In this document: in pieces, positions 47,819 through 57,692 of the stretch | Layout: the number at the start of each line of letters is the position of its first letter | Position numbering within the stretch: the stretch's first letter is position 1 | From: Xanthomonas maliensis | GTDB taxonomy: Bacteria; Pseudomonadota; Gammaproteobacteria; Xanthomonadales; Xanthomonadaceae | Reading direction: 5' to 3' | Length of the DNA: 64,000 nucleotides | NCBI RefSeq assembly: GCF_009192945.1 | Contig: NZ_NSET01000068.1 | Span: forward strand, 1-64,000 | The notes under the pieces: model-generated | Told to the model about the DNA's origin: nothing | Seen by the model: the letters and a program-made list of their open reading frames with translations, nothing else | Database searches by the model: none | Made by a program: the position numbers and the translations under genes

Positions 47819-50800
47819 TCACGCCTTGACGGCGTCATGCGGAACGGCCGCCTGTGCAGCGGGCCCACGACGGGTCACCCACTTGCGCAGCGCCACGTAG
47901 AACACAGGGGTCAGGAACAGGCCGAACAGGGTGACGCCCAACATGCCGGCGAACACCGTAATGCCGGTGACCGAGCGCACCTCGGCGCCAGCCCCCTGGC
48001 CCAGCACCAACGGCACGGTGCCGGCGATGAAGGCGATGGAGGTCATCACGATCGGGCGCAGACGCAGGCGACAAGCCTCCAGCGCTGCCTCGACGATGCC
48101 GCGGCCATGCATTTCCAGCTCACGGGCGAACTCCACGATCAGGATGGCGTTCTTGCAGGCCAATCCCATCAACACCACCAGGCCGACCTGCACGAATACG
48201 TTGTTGTCGCCACCGGTCAACCAGACTCCGAACAGCGCCGACAGCAGCGTCATCGGCACGATCAGGATCACAGCCAATGGCAGCGTCCAGCTCTCGTACA
48301 ACGCCGCCAGCACCAGGAAGGCCAATAGCACCGCCATCGGAAACACGATCAGCGCCGAATTGCCCTGCGTGGACTGCTGATAGCTGAGATCGGTCCATTC
48401 GATGTTCATGCCGTTGGGCAACACCTTGGGTGCCATGCCGGACAGCGTCTGCATTGCTTCGGTGGAGGACAGCACGCGCGGATCGGCCTCGCCGATCAGA
48501 TCGGCAGCCGGGTAGCCGTTGTAGCGGATCACCGGATCCGGTCCATAGGTCTGGCCCAGGGTGATCATGCTGCCGATCGGCACCATCTCGCCGCGCTCGT
48601 TGCGGGTCCGCAGGTTGGCGATGTCTTCCACGCTGTCGCGGAACGGGCCATCGGCCTGGGCGATCACTTGGTAGGTGCGACCGAAGCGATTGAAGTCGTT
48701 GACATACGACGAGCCCAGATAGGTCTGCAGCGTATCGAACAGGTTGGTCAACGGCACGCCTTGCGCCTTGGCCTTCTCGCGATCGACCTTGGCATCGAGC
48801 TGCGGCACATTGGCCTGATAGGTGCCGATCGGGAACTGCATGCCCGGCGTCTGCGAGATCGCCCCGGACATCGCCGTCACCGCCTGCTGCAGCTGGCCAT
48901 AGCCCAGGCCCGCACGGTCCTGGATGTACAACGAATAGCCCGAGCCCTGCCCCAGACCCAGGATCGGCGGCGGCATGAACGCGAACGCGAAGCCCTGCTG
49001 GATCTGCCCGATGCGTGCGTTGATTTCCGCGTTGATCTCCGCCGCACTGCGCTTACGTTCGCCGAACGGCTTGAGAGTCAGGAACACCGTGCCGGTATTG
49101 GGCGTGTTGGTGAACTGAAGCGGATTCAGTCCCGGGAAGGCGATCGCATGATCGACGCCCTCGGTCTGCAGCGCAATCTGGGTGATCTGCCGGATCACCG
49201 CGTTGGTGCGCTCCAGCGAGGCACCTTCCGGCAACTTGGTACCGGCGATCAGGTAGAGCTTGTCCTGGGTCGGGATGAAGCCGCCCGGTACCGCCTTGAA
49301 CATCAAGCCGGTGCCGACCAACAGCAACAGATAGACCACGAACACCACACCACGCTTGCCCAGCGTGCGCGACACCGCCCGCTGATACTTGTCCGAGCTG
49401 GTATGGAAGAAGCGATTGAACGGACGGAACAGCCAGCCGAACAGACGATCGATCAGACGCGACGGGCCGTCCTTGGGCGCGTCGTGCGACTTCAGCAGCA
49501 TCGCCGCCAACGCCGGCGACAGCGTCAGTGAGTTGATCGCCGAGATCACCGTGGAAATGGCGATGGTCACCGCGAACTGCTTATAGAACTGCCCGGTCAC
49601 GCCCGACAGAAATGCCATCGGTACGAACACCGCGCACAGCACCAGGGCAATCGCAATGATCGGCCCGGACACCTCGCGCATGGCCTGGTGGGCCGCCGCG
49701 AGCGGAGTCAGGCCTTCTTCGATATTGCGCTCGACGTTTTCCACCACCACGATGGCGTCGTCGACCACGATGCCGATGGCCAACACCAGGCCGAACAGGC
49801 TCAGCGTATTGATCGAAAAGCCCAGCAGGTACAGCGCCGCGAAAGTCCCCACCACCGACACCGGCACCGCCAGCAACGGGATGATCGACGCACGCCAGGT
49901 CTGCAGGAACAGGATCACCACCAACACCACCAGCAGCACCGCTTCCAGCAGGGTGTGCACTACCGCGCTGATCGAGTCGCGCACGAACACCGTCGGGTCA
50001 TACGCGGCCGACCAGGCCACGTCCTGCGGGAACTGCTTTTCCAGCTCCGCCATCTTGGCGCGCACTGCGTCCGACAATTCGATCGCATTGGCGCCTGGCG
50101 CCTGGAACACGCCCATGCCGACCGCGTTCTGGTTGTCCAGCTGCGAGCGCAGTGTGTAGTTGCCCGCGCCCAGTTCCAGCCGCGCCACGTCCGACAGGTG
50201 CACGATCTCGCCGGCACCGCCGCTGCGGATGACGATCTTGCCGAACTCCTCTTCGGTGGTCAGCCGGCCCTGCGCATTGATCGACAGCAGAAAATCGCTG
50301 GCGTTGGGCATCGGCTCGGCGCCCAGTTGGCCGGCAGACACCTGCACGTTCTGCTCGCGGATCGCCGCCACCACGTCGCTGGCGGTCAAGCCGCGCGCAG
50401 CCACCTTGTCCGGATCCAGCCAGATCCGCATGGCGTAGTCGCCGGCACCGAAGATCTGGATCTGGCCAACGCCAGGCAGGCGCGACAACTCGTCCTTGAC
50501 CTTCAAAGTGGCGTAGTTGCTCAGGTACAAGGAGTCGTACTTGCCCTTGGGCGAGGTCAGGTGCACGACCATCGTCAGCGTCGGTGACTGCTTCTGGGTC
50601 GTCACACCTTGTCGGCGCACGTCCTCGGGCAGGCGCGCCTGTGCCTGGCTGACGCGGTTCTGCACCTGCACCTGGGCCTGATCCGGATCGGTGCCCGGCT
50701 TGAAGGTCACGGTGACCACCAGCACGCCATCGGAGCCGGCGACAGACTTCATGTACATCATGTTTTCCACGCCGTTGATGGCTTCTTCCAGCGGCGTGGC

Positions 50801-50989
50801 GACGGTTTCGGCGATGACCTTGGGATTGGCGCCGGGGTACACCGCGCGCACCTGCACGCTCGGCGGTACCACTTCCGGATATTCGCTGATCGGCAACAAC
50901 GGCATGGCGATCAGGCCGGCAGCGAAGATGATGATCGACAGCACCGCCGCGAAGATCGGTCGGTCGATGAAAAAACGGGAAAAGTCCAT
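47819..50989 (-). CDS. RND multidrug efflux pump (HAE-1, AcrB/MexB-like)
   Basis: A 1056-residue proton-driven inner-membrane pump, working as a trimer. N-terminus MDFSRFFIDRPIFAAVLSII, twelve membrane helices, proton-relay Asp pair in TM4 (LAIGIVVDDAIVVVENVE, about 406-407) and the TM10 Lys (GLACKNAILIVEFA). Large periplasmic pore and porter loops are complete. Length is typical (1030-1060). Substrates cannot be predicted; the layout resembles LysR-controlled systems such as MexEF-OprN. Confidence 0.94.
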   Translation of the reverse strand: MDFSRFFIDRPIFAAVLSIIIFAAGLIAMPLLPISEYPEVVPPSVQVRAVYPGANPKVIAETVATPLEEAINGVENMMYMKSVAGSDGVLVVTVTFKPGTDPDQAQVQVQNRVSQAQARLPEDVRRQGVTTQKQSPTLTMVVHLTSPKGKYDSLYLSNYATLKVKDELSRLPGVGQIQIFGAGDYAMRIWLDPDKVAARGLTASDVVAAIREQNVQVSAGQLGAEPMPNASDFLLSINAQGRLTTEEEFGKIVIRSGGAGEIVHLSDVARLELGAGNYTLRSQLDNQNAVGMGVFQAPGANAIELSDAVRAKMAELEKQFPQDVAWSAAYDPTVFVRDSISAVVHTLLEAVLLVVLVVILFLQTWRASIIPLLAVPVSVVGTFAALYLLGFSINTLSLFGLVLAIGIVVDDAIVVVENVERNIEEGLTPLAAAHQAMREVSGPIIAIALVLCAVFVPMAFLSGVTGQFYKQFAVTIAISTVISAINSLTLSPALAAMLLKSHDAPKDGPSRLIDRLFGWLFRPFNRFFHTSSDKYQRAVSRTLGKRGVVFVVYLLLLVGTGLMFKAVPGGFIPTQDKLYLIAGTKLPEGASLERTNAVIRQITQIALQTEGVDHAIAFPGLNPLQFTNTPNTGTVFLTLKPFGERKRSAAEINAEINARIGQIQQGFAFAFMPPPILGLGQGSGYSLYIQDRAGLGYGQLQQAVTAMSGAISQTPGMQFPIGTYQANVPQLDAKVDREKAKAQGVPLTNLFDTLQTYLGSSYVNDFNRFGRTYQVIAQADGPFRDSVEDIANLRTRNERGEMVPIGSMITLGQTYGPDPVIRYNGYPAADLIGEADPRVLSSTEAMQTLSGMAPKVLPNGMNIEWTDLSYQQSTQGNSALIVFPMAVLLAFLVLAALYESWTLPLAVILIVPMTLLSALFGVWLTGGDNNVFVQVGLVVLMGLACKNAILIVEFARELEMHGRGIVEAALEACRLRLRPIVMTSIAFIAGTVPLVLGQGAGAEVRSVTGITVFAGMLGVTLFGLFLTPVFYVALRKWVTRRGPAAQAAVPHDAVKA

Positions 50990-51091
50990 GGGGAATGGTC
51001 CTGTGTAAGTACCGCCAGTGGCGGTGCGGCATCACTCGCCCGTGCCGGTCCGCCAATGCGAACCGGTCACGGAGAGCGCTGCGGCGATGGA

Positions 51092-52279
51092 TCAGTTCGC
51101 GGCGGTGCGCTTGTCGACGGGTCGCGCCATGGCCACGGCCTTGGCATCGACCGGCATACCGGGCATGAAGATCTTCTGCACGCCATCGACCACCACGCGG
51201 TCGCCGGCTTCAAGGCCCTTATGCACGATGCGCAAGCCCTCGGCAGTGCGTCCAAGCTCCACATCGCGACGCTGCGCCTTGCCCAGCTTGTCGACGACAT
51301 AGACGTACTTGCGGTCCTGGTCGGTCAACACGGCTTTGTCGTCGATCAACATGGCCTGGAACTGGCCGCTACCAAGCAACTGCACATGGGCGTAGAGCCC
51401 GGGAGTGAACTGCCGCTGCGCGTTATCCAGCACCGCGCGTACGCGGATGGTGCCGGTGCTGCGCGCAAGCTGGTTGTCGAGGAAATCGACCCGGCCGGCA
51501 TGCGGGAATCCCTGCTCACCGACCAGACCGATGCGCACCGGCAACTCACCGTTACGCCCGTCCGGACGTTCGCCGTTGCGGGCCATCTGCGAATAGCGCA
51601 GGAAGGTGGCCTCGTCGGCATCGAAATACACGAACACCTTGTCCAGCGACACCAGCGTGGTCAGCACGCTGGCGCTGTCGCCAGCGCTCACCAGATTGCC
51701 GGCGGTCACCATCGCACGTCCGGCACGGCCGTCGATCGGCGCACGCACGCGTGTCCAGTCCAGGTTGAGCTTTGCGGTGTCCACCGCCGCCTGGGCGGCC
51801 AACACCTCGGCATCGGCTTGTTCGGCGGCCGCGCGACGCTGCTCCCAGGCCTCGGTGGAGATGGCCTGTTGCTCGGACAGCTTGCGTGCGCGCGCCGCCT
51901 CGCTACGGGCCAAGGTCGCCTGGGTGCGGGCACGGGCCAGGCTGGCATTGGCGCGTGCCAGTTCGGCACGATAGCTGCGGTCGTCGATGCTGAAGAGCAC
52001 ATCGCCCTTCTTCACTTCCTGACCTTCATCGTAATTGACCTGGTCGATGTAGCCGGATACGCGCGGGCGCAATTCGACGCTTTCCACCGGCTCGATGCGG
52101 CCGCTGAATTCGTCCCACTGGCTGACCTGCTTCAGCAATACCGGCGCGGCACTGACGCTGGGCGGCGGCGGCGCAGCGGTTTCGGCAGCCTGACTGCCGC
52201 AACCGGCCAGCACGATCGCCAGCACGGCGCCGGCCACGGCAGTACGCAAGGAAATAGGGAACGGGGTGGCGTTCGTCAT
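51092..52279 (-). CDS. RND efflux periplasmic adaptor (membrane-fusion protein)
   Basis: A 395-residue adaptor lipoprotein: lipobox VLAGC near residue 28, lipoyl halves (RPRVSGYIDQVNYDEGQEV and RAPIDGRAGRAMVTAGNLVS), an alpha hairpin about 100-170, beta-barrel and membrane-proximal domains. It couples the RND pump to the outer-membrane factor. The ATG at 52279 overlaps the preceding gene stop (ATGA), settling the start; a longer in-frame reading to 52597 is a shadow of that gene. Confidence 0.92.
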   Translation of the reverse strand: MTNATPFPISLRTAVAGAVLAIVLAGCGSQAAETAAPPPPSVSAAPVLLKQVSQWDEFSGRIEPVESVELRPRVSGYIDQVNYDEGQEVKKGDVLFSIDDRSYRAELARANASLARARTQATLARSEAARARKLSEQQAISTEAWEQRRAAAEQADAEVLAAQAAVDTAKLNLDWTRVRAPIDGRAGRAMVTAGNLVSAGDSASVLTTLVSLDKVFVYFDADEATFLRYSQMARNGERPDGRNGELPVRIGLVGEQGFPHAGRVDFLDNQLARSTGTIRVRAVLDNAQRQFTPGLYAHVQLLGSGQFQAMLIDDKAVLTDQDRKYVYVVDKLGKAQRRDVELGRTAEGLRIVHKGLEAGDRVVVDGVQKIFMPGMPVDAKAVAMARPVDKRTAAN

Positions 52280-53043
52280 GGGGAGATCTCTCGGGTGGTG
52301 AGGGGGAATTGCAGACCGGCAAGACGGCCGGCCGAAGGTGCGGAGGCCGAAGGCCGGCTGACGGTCACGATGGCTTGTCCGGGCTGGCCAGTCCCGGTGA
52401 GCAGCGACACCGCGGCGCGACCGACGTCCACTGCGCGGATCCATTCCGGGCAGGCGTCCTGGCTCGTCGTACACACTGGCTGCTCGACCGACAGCAGGTG
52501 CAGACGCACGCCCAGCGGCTTGGCTTCTTCGTGCAGCACCTGCGCAAGCATGCGGGTGGCCGCAGCGGCGACCGACACGTCGCCCAATGCCGACCATGCC
52601 CGCAGCGCGCAGGGGTTGCCGACCAGCAGGTAGCGCCCGCCACGATCGGCCTCGGCCAGCAACGGCATCAGATGGCGAGCAGCGGCCAGGTGCGGCAGCA
52701 GATCGCGCTCCAGGCGACGACGCAGGGCGGCGACCGGCCGATCGAGCACGCGCCCCGGGGTGCGTGGGCTCCCCAGGCTGGCGACCACCGCTCCCAGCGG
52801 GCGCGCGCGCTGAGCCAGCGCGGCGGCCAACGCCTGCGCGCGAACATCATCGGCGACCGATGCCTGCAATGTGTCCAGCAGCGGCGAGTCGCCATGCCGG
52901 GTACGCAAGGCTTCCAGCCTGGCCGCATCGCGACCGACGGCCAGCACCGGCAGCTGCGCCTCCAGTAACGCAGCGACCACGCCGGCACCAACGCGACCAC
53001 TGCCGCCGATGACGACCGTCTCGGATTGGACCATCCCGCTCAT
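52276..53043 (-). CDS. SDR-fold NAD(P)-binding protein lacking catalytic residues
   Basis: A 255-residue Rossmann-fold protein of short-chain-dehydrogenase type. The dinucleotide motif is GGSGRVG (13-19) and the SDR core order is kept (VVASLGSP, LVGNPCALR), but where Tyr-x-x-x-Lys is expected (about 150-165) the sequence is WSALGDVSVAAAATRML, with no Tyr or Lys. It may bind NAD(P) without classical catalysis and act as a redox sensor or regulator. It is the first gene of the efflux operon, coupled to the adaptor gene. Confidence 0.75.
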   Translation of the reverse strand: MSGMVQSETVVIGGSGRVGAGVVAALLEAQLPVLAVGRDAARLEALRTRHGDSPLLDTLQASVADDVRAQALAAALAQRARPLGAVVASLGSPRTPGRVLDRPVAALRRRLERDLLPHLAAARHLMPLLAEADRGGRYLLVGNPCALRAWSALGDVSVAAAATRMLAQVLHEEAKPLGVRLHLLSVEQPVCTTSQDACPEWIRAVDVGRAAVSLLTGTGQPGQAIVTVSRPSASAPSAGRLAGLQFPLTTREISP

Positions 53044-53395
53044 GGGACTTTTCCTCCCAAGATCGGGACAATGCCACTCTGCAGCAGCCGTGCGGACAGT
53101 CCAGTCCGTTTTGTCGGCGCCCCGCCGATCTGGGAGCGGCGGGGCGCGGCGTAGCCGCCCCGAGGACGGCTATGTGTTTGATTATTAGGCGAAACGACCG
53201 GGTCGAATGCACTTTCGAGCGCGCTACGATCGCTGATCGGACAACCAAAAAGTCGGCGCAACCACATGGCGGCGCTCCTGCATCAAGGGGATGCCGCATA
53301 AGTTAAGCCGCAAAGCCGCACTTGATTAGTCCGGATTTAGGGGAATAATCGTCCCGCAAGCGGTCCAATCCCTCCAGCCCCCGGAAGGTACTCCC
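53044..53395. other. Divergent control region of the efflux operon and lysR
   Basis: 352 bp between divergent genes. It is richer in A+T than its surroundings in two places: GTTTGATTATTAGGCG (53173-53188) and around 53310-53350. The first could hold the efflux promoter on the minus strand (AATAAT-like), but no fitting -35 was found. No gene seen. Confidence 0.45.
53322..53349 (+). promoter_or_regulatory. Candidate sigma-70 promoter of the divergent lysR gene
   Basis: TTGATT (53322-53327), 16 nt, AATAAT (53344-53349), ending 46 bp before the ATG. Both hexamers are close to consensus. Confidence 0.5.
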
Positions 53396-54430
53396 ATGAC
53401 CCACGATCTCAACGACACCCTGATCTTCGTCAAGGTGGTCGAGCAAGGCAGCTTCATCGCCGCGGCCAATGCGCTTGGCTTGCCCAAGACCACCGTCAGC
53501 CGCAAGGTGCAGGAACTGGAAACACGGCTCGGCGCGCGCCTGCTGCACCGGACGACGCGGCGCATCGGTCTGACCGAAGCCGGTTCGGTCTATCACGAAC
53601 ACTGCCAGCGGATCGCGCGCGAGCTGGAAGAAGCCGAAAGCGCAGTCGGACAACTGCAATCCGGCCCGCGTGGCTGGTTGCGCTTCACCGTGCCCTATTC
53701 GCTGGGCATCACCTGGATCGCACCGTTGCTGGGCGAGTTCCACGCGCAGTACCCGGAGATCCAGTTGGACATGCATCTGGGTAACGAGAAGCTCGACTTG
53801 ATCGGCGGCGAAGCCGATCTGGCGCTACGTGTCGGTACCCTGCCCGATTCGAATCTGGTTGCGCGCAAGCTGGGCAGCCTGCGCACCCAGGTGTTCGCCA
53901 GTCCGTCTTACATCGAACGCTATGGCGAACCGCTGCATCCGGATGAACTGCAGTTCCACCGCACGCTGGCGCTGCGCAAGAACCGCAACGTGCACAACAA
54001 TCGCTTCTTCTGGTCGCTCAGCGACGGCAGCGAAGTGCGCGAATTCCCGGTCAATCCACTGATGGTGGCCAACGACCCCGCAGCGCTCAACGGCGCGGTA
54101 CTGTGCGGCGAAGGCTTGTTGCTGACCGGCGATGTGATGGCCAAGCCGTTTGTGCAATCGGGCATGGTGCGGCGCGTCCTCGCCGGCTGGACCGGGCCGG
54201 AAGTGGATTTCAACGCGGTGTTTGCCGGCGGACGCCTGGTCTCGCCCAAGGTACGCGCCTTTGTCGATTTCCTGGTGACGCGATTGAACTTCGACGCCGA
54301 CTACATGATGGCGCAGTGCCCGGCACGGCTGGCAGCGCAAAAAGCCGGTCAGGAGGCGGAGCTGGAAGTGGAAGCCGATGCGGAACTGCGTGCCGAAGGC
54401 AAACGCATCCTGGAACACGCGACAGCTTGA
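53396..54430 (+). CDS. LysR-family regulator divergent from the RND operon
   Basis: A 344-residue regulator: winged helix-turn-helix at the N-terminus (FIAAANALGLPKTTVSRKVQ, about 20-39) and effector domain about 90-295 (GWLRFTVPYSLGITW, ADLALRVGTLPDSNLVARKL). It carries about 40 extra residues at the C-terminus, rich in Ala, Glu and Lys (QKAGQEAELEVEADAELRAE). The wording places it in the branch with aromatic-compound or quinone-responsive regulators. Its position suggests control of the efflux operon. Confidence 0.88.
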   Translation: MTHDLNDTLIFVKVVEQGSFIAAANALGLPKTTVSRKVQELETRLGARLLHRTTRRIGLTEAGSVYHEHCQRIARELEEAESAVGQLQSGPRGWLRFTVPYSLGITWIAPLLGEFHAQYPEIQLDMHLGNEKLDLIGGEADLALRVGTLPDSNLVARKLGSLRTQVFASPSYIERYGEPLHPDELQFHRTLALRKNRNVHNNRFFWSLSDGSEVREFPVNPLMVANDPAALNGAVLCGEGLLLTGDVMAKPFVQSGMVRRVLAGWTGPEVDFNAVFAGGRLVSPKVRAFVDFLVTRLNFDADYMMAQCPARLAAQKAGQEAELEVEADAELRAEGKRILEHATA

Positions 54431-54666
54431 GCTTAAACGTTGGCGGATCGCCGTTACGCAATCCGCTCGCGTGTCGCACCTCCAACAACACGCCGGGCGG
54501 TGAGCGTGGCGATTGCCGCTCGGCCAGCAACGCCGCCGTGAGATAGCCGTGGTCGGCACCGGCCGCAGACCAGCCGCATCGCCGTCGTAGGGACTCGGCT
54601 CTCGCGCAGCGACAGGCCACGCCGCACGCCGGACCGCCGTGGCGGCCGGCGTGCGGTGGTTGCAGA

Positions 54667-55392
54667 TCAGCGCATGCCGGTGCTGCTAGTCGTCCGATCC
54701 TCGCGCAACGGAATCAGGCGGATCTCAACGCGGCGATTCTGCGCGCGGCCTGCCTCGGTGCCGTTGTCGGCGATCGGGTAGCGCTTGCCTGCCCCCATTG
54801 TCTCCATGCGTTCGCGCTGCACGCCTTGCGCGGTAAGGTATTGCGCCACGGCGCCGGCGCGCTCTTCCGACAGGCGCTGGTTGACCGCATCGCTGCCGAC
54901 GCTATCGGTGTGGCCGACCACTTCCACCATCGTCTGGTTGTACTCGCGCAGGGTCGAGGCGACGCCGTTGAGGGCGGTATAGAACTGCGGCTTGAGCGCA
55001 GACTTACCGAAGTCGAAGGTGATGCCGTCCGGCAGGTTCAAGGTGATGTTATCGCCCTGCCGCTGCACGTCGATGCCGGTATTGGCGGTGCGCTCGCGCA
55101 ACGCACGCTCCTGGCGATCCTGGTACTGACCCACTGCCGCACCACTGAGCGCGCCGATACCGGCGCCGATCATCGCGTGCTGGCGGCGCTCGGTAGCGCT
55201 GTCGCCGGTCAACAGGCCGGCAGCCACGCCAATCGCAGTCCCGATCAGAGCGTTGCGCCCGGTACGGTTCTGCTGTTGGGTCTGGTCACCGTATTGGTCG
55301 CGTTGAACGTACGACCCACCGGTAGCGCAGGCGGACAGCGCAATTGCGCTGACCAGCGCGACGGCAAGGCTCTTGCTGGCTGCTGGGGACAT
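54667..55392 (-). CDS. OmpA-family lipoprotein with glycine-zipper region (YiaD-like)
   Basis: A 241-residue lipoprotein: signal peptide with lipobox ALSAC (about Cys21), a Gly-rich zipper-like segment (about 45-95; LIGTAIGVAAGLLTG, MIGAGIGALSGAAVG) and a C-terminal OmpA peptidoglycan-binding domain (about 120-230; TFDFGKSALKP, VEVVGHTDSVGSDAVNQRLS, NRRVEIRLIP). It probably ties the outer membrane to the wall. GGAGGA precedes ATG 55392. The 236 bp after the lysR gene hold nothing recognisable. Confidence 0.88.
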   Translation of the reverse strand: MSPAASKSLAVALVSAIALSACATGGSYVQRDQYGDQTQQQNRTGRNALIGTAIGVAAGLLTGDSATERRQHAMIGAGIGALSGAAVGQYQDRQERALRERTANTGIDVQRQGDNITLNLPDGITFDFGKSALKPQFYTALNGVASTLREYNQTMVEVVGHTDSVGSDAVNQRLSEERAGAVAQYLTAQGVQRERMETMGAGKRYPIADNGTEAGRAQNRRVEIRLIPLREDRTTSSTGMR

Positions 55393-55527
55393 GGCGTTTT
55401 CCTCCGGCCGGACCATCCGGCGCTCAATCGTGTCGCGCAGGATAAACAGCGCAACGCGACTGCCACATGATGAAACCCCGCGCCATGCGCTCGCGACGGG
55501 TCTTTCATTCAGCAATACCGCGCCTGC

Positions 55528-56946
55528 TTAGCCGCGCGTCTTGGCATAGGCGGCCAATGCGCCGTCCCGGCCCTGCGCCAGATCCACGATGGGAACGCGC
55601 GGATAGTGCGGCGCACACCGCGCCAGCGCCTGCGGCGACTGCCAGGGCGCGAAGCGTTGCTTGAGCGGCAAGCCCTCCAACTCCGGAACCCAGCGGGTGA
55701 TGTAGCGCGCCTGCGGATCGAATTTCTCTGCCTGCGTTACCGGATTGAACACGCGGAAATACGGCGCAGCATCGGCGCCGGTCCCGGCCACCCATTGCCA
55801 GCCCAAGGTGTTGTTGGCCAGGTCCGCGTCGACCAGCGTGTCCCAGAACCAACGCGCACCTTCGCTCCAGTGCACGCGCAGATGCTTGCACAACAGGCTG
55901 GCCACCAGCATGCGCACACGGTTGTGCATCCAGCCGGTGTGCCAGAGCTGACGCATGCCTGCATCGATGATCGGGATGCCGGTACGTCCGCGCTGCCACG
56001 CTGCCAGCGCCTGCGGCTCGACCTGGGCCCAATCGAACTGATCGAAGCGCGGATTGAGATTGTGCTGGGGCGTCTCGGGGAAATGGTGCAGCAGGTGATA
56101 GGCGAAATCGCGCCAGCCCAGCTGGCGGATATAGGCATCGACATCGGCTCCGTTGCTGGCGCTGCGCTGCGACTGCAGCGTGGCCGCAATGCGCCAGGGC
56201 GCGATCTCGCCAAAATGCAGGTACGGCGACAGCTGCGAGGTACCGACGCGATCGGGGCGGTCGCGACCCTCGCGGTAACCGCCCAGGGCGCCCTCGACGA
56301 ACACCTCCAGCGCCTCGTGCGCGCCCGCCTCGCCCGGCTGCCACTGGCCCCAGAACCCGGCGTCCCAGGCCAATGCCGGCTGCAAGCCCAGCGTGTCGAG
56401 CGGACCGGTCGCCAGCCCTGTCGGCAACGGCGGCAGCTGTGTCGGCGCGGACACCGGCGCGGGCAGGTGCAACTGCGTCAGCGCATTGCGCCAGAACGGG
56501 GTGAACACCTTGTACGGCCCACCCTGCTGGGTCGCCAGGTCCCAGGGCTCGAACAGCAGGCTGGCATTGCAGCTGAGCACCTCCAACCCCTGTTCGCGCA
56601 GGGCGCGTTTGATGCGCGCATCGCGCGGCTGGGTGGCCGGCTCATACTTGCGGTTCCAATACACCGCGACTGCGCCGGTCTCGGCGATGAGCTGCTGCAA
56701 GACCTGTTCGCTATCGCCCGCGCGGATCACCAGGGCGCTGCCGCGTTCGCGCAGCGAGGCGTCCAGGGCGGCCAGCGAGCGATGCCGCCAGGCCCGCGAG
56801 GCGGCCCCCGGCGCCCAGGCGCCCTCTTCGTGCGGGGCATCGATATACAGCGGGATCGGGCGATGGCCCGCGTCCAACGCAGCACGCAGCGCCGGATTGT
56901 CTTGCAGGCGCAGATCACGACGGAACCAGACGATGGCGACACTCAT
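55528..56946 (-). CDS. phrB: Deoxyribodipyrimidine photolyase
   Basis: A 472-residue class-I photolyase that repairs UV pyrimidine dimers with light. N-terminal antenna domain starts IVWFRRDLRLQDNPAL; the FAD domain has TSQLSPYLHFGEIAPWRI, LGWRDFAYHLLHHFPETPQ, RTGIPIIDAGMRQLWHTGWM, HNRVRMLVASLLCKHLRVHW and NNTLGWQWVAGTGADAAPYF. The Trp residues needed for electron transfer are in place. ATG 56946 gives the family N-terminus; 56982 is too long. Confidence 0.95.
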   Translation of the reverse strand: MSVAIVWFRRDLRLQDNPALRAALDAGHRPIPLYIDAPHEEGAWAPGAASRAWRHRSLAALDASLRERGSALVIRAGDSEQVLQQLIAETGAVAVYWNRKYEPATQPRDARIKRALREQGLEVLSCNASLLFEPWDLATQQGGPYKVFTPFWRNALTQLHLPAPVSAPTQLPPLPTGLATGPLDTLGLQPALAWDAGFWGQWQPGEAGAHEALEVFVEGALGGYREGRDRPDRVGTSQLSPYLHFGEIAPWRIAATLQSQRSASNGADVDAYIRQLGWRDFAYHLLHHFPETPQHNLNPRFDQFDWAQVEPQALAAWQRGRTGIPIIDAGMRQLWHTGWMHNRVRMLVASLLCKHLRVHWSEGARWFWDTLVDADLANNTLGWQWVAGTGADAAPYFRVFNPVTQAEKFDPQARYITRWVPELEGLPLKQRFAPWQSPQALARCAPHYPRVPIVDLAQGRDGALAAYAKTRG

Positions 56947-57230
56947 GCGGACTCGGCAACGGCGAGGAAGGCGGCGCAGCATACGCCAGCCGATGCGATG
57001 GCCGCGCGAGCCGGCTCCTGTTTGCCGTCAGATCGGTGCTTGGCGCTGCCCGCGCCCGGCGGCCTGCAAGGCGCTATCACCCGTGCACCGCCTGCCACCG
57101 CTCTCGTTCGCTGGTGGCATCAATCCGCTCCGCAGTCCGCCAGGCATCTTGTTCTTGTAAGCCTGAGTTGTCCGCTGCAACGGCAGCGCTCATGACATGG
57201 AAATGGGGGCGGTCAGCAAGAAGCTACTCA

Positions 57231-57692
57231 TCAGCCTGGATCGGCCTGCATCAACTCCAAAGTGATATGGTCCGGCCCGGTTACATACACAACCAGAGTA
57301 CCTTTGCGCGGTCCTGCGGGAATCGGTTGGGGCTCACCTCTTGCTTGCCAGCCCGCTTGCTCAATGCGTCCAAGTACGGCGTGCATGTCTTGCACTCTCA
57401 ATGCCAAATGCGCTGAGCCAATCGCCGATGCCGTAGCTGGGGTGATGCCGTGGCGGTCGCCCTGCGAATATTCCAGCAACTCGATTCGACTGCCATCTGG
57501 ACCTTTGACTATCGCCGTTCGCACGCTCGGATCGGCGGTGCCGGTGACTTGCAGAAGGAACTTCCCGCCCATTTCCGACTGACGTTCAAGAGTGAACCCA
57601 AGTCCGATTGTCCAGAAGCGAATGGCTTCTTCCAATGAGCTGACCGCAAAGCCAATATGATCGACGGCATGCACCATGTGGTTAGATTCCAT
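57231..57692 (-). CDS. VOC-family protein (glyoxalase-I/epimerase-like)
   Basis: A 153-residue VOC protein: VDHIGFAVSSLEEAIRFWTI near 14-33, GPDGSRIELLEYSQG, AHLALRVQDMHAVLGRIEQA and GPDHITLELMQ with metal-binding His and Glu positions. It resembles methylmalonyl-CoA epimerase/glyoxalase-type members, but the substrate is unknown. AAAGGAG lies 8 nt before ATG 57692. Its codon use is somewhat less GC-rich than the flanking genes. Confidence 0.75.
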   Translation of the reverse strand: MESNHMVHAVDHIGFAVSSLEEAIRFWTIGLGFTLERQSEMGGKFLLQVTGTADPSVRTAIVKGPDGSRIELLEYSQGDRHGITPATASAIGSAHLALRVQDMHAVLGRIEQAGWQARGEPQPIPAGPRKGTLVVYVTGPDHITLELMQADPG

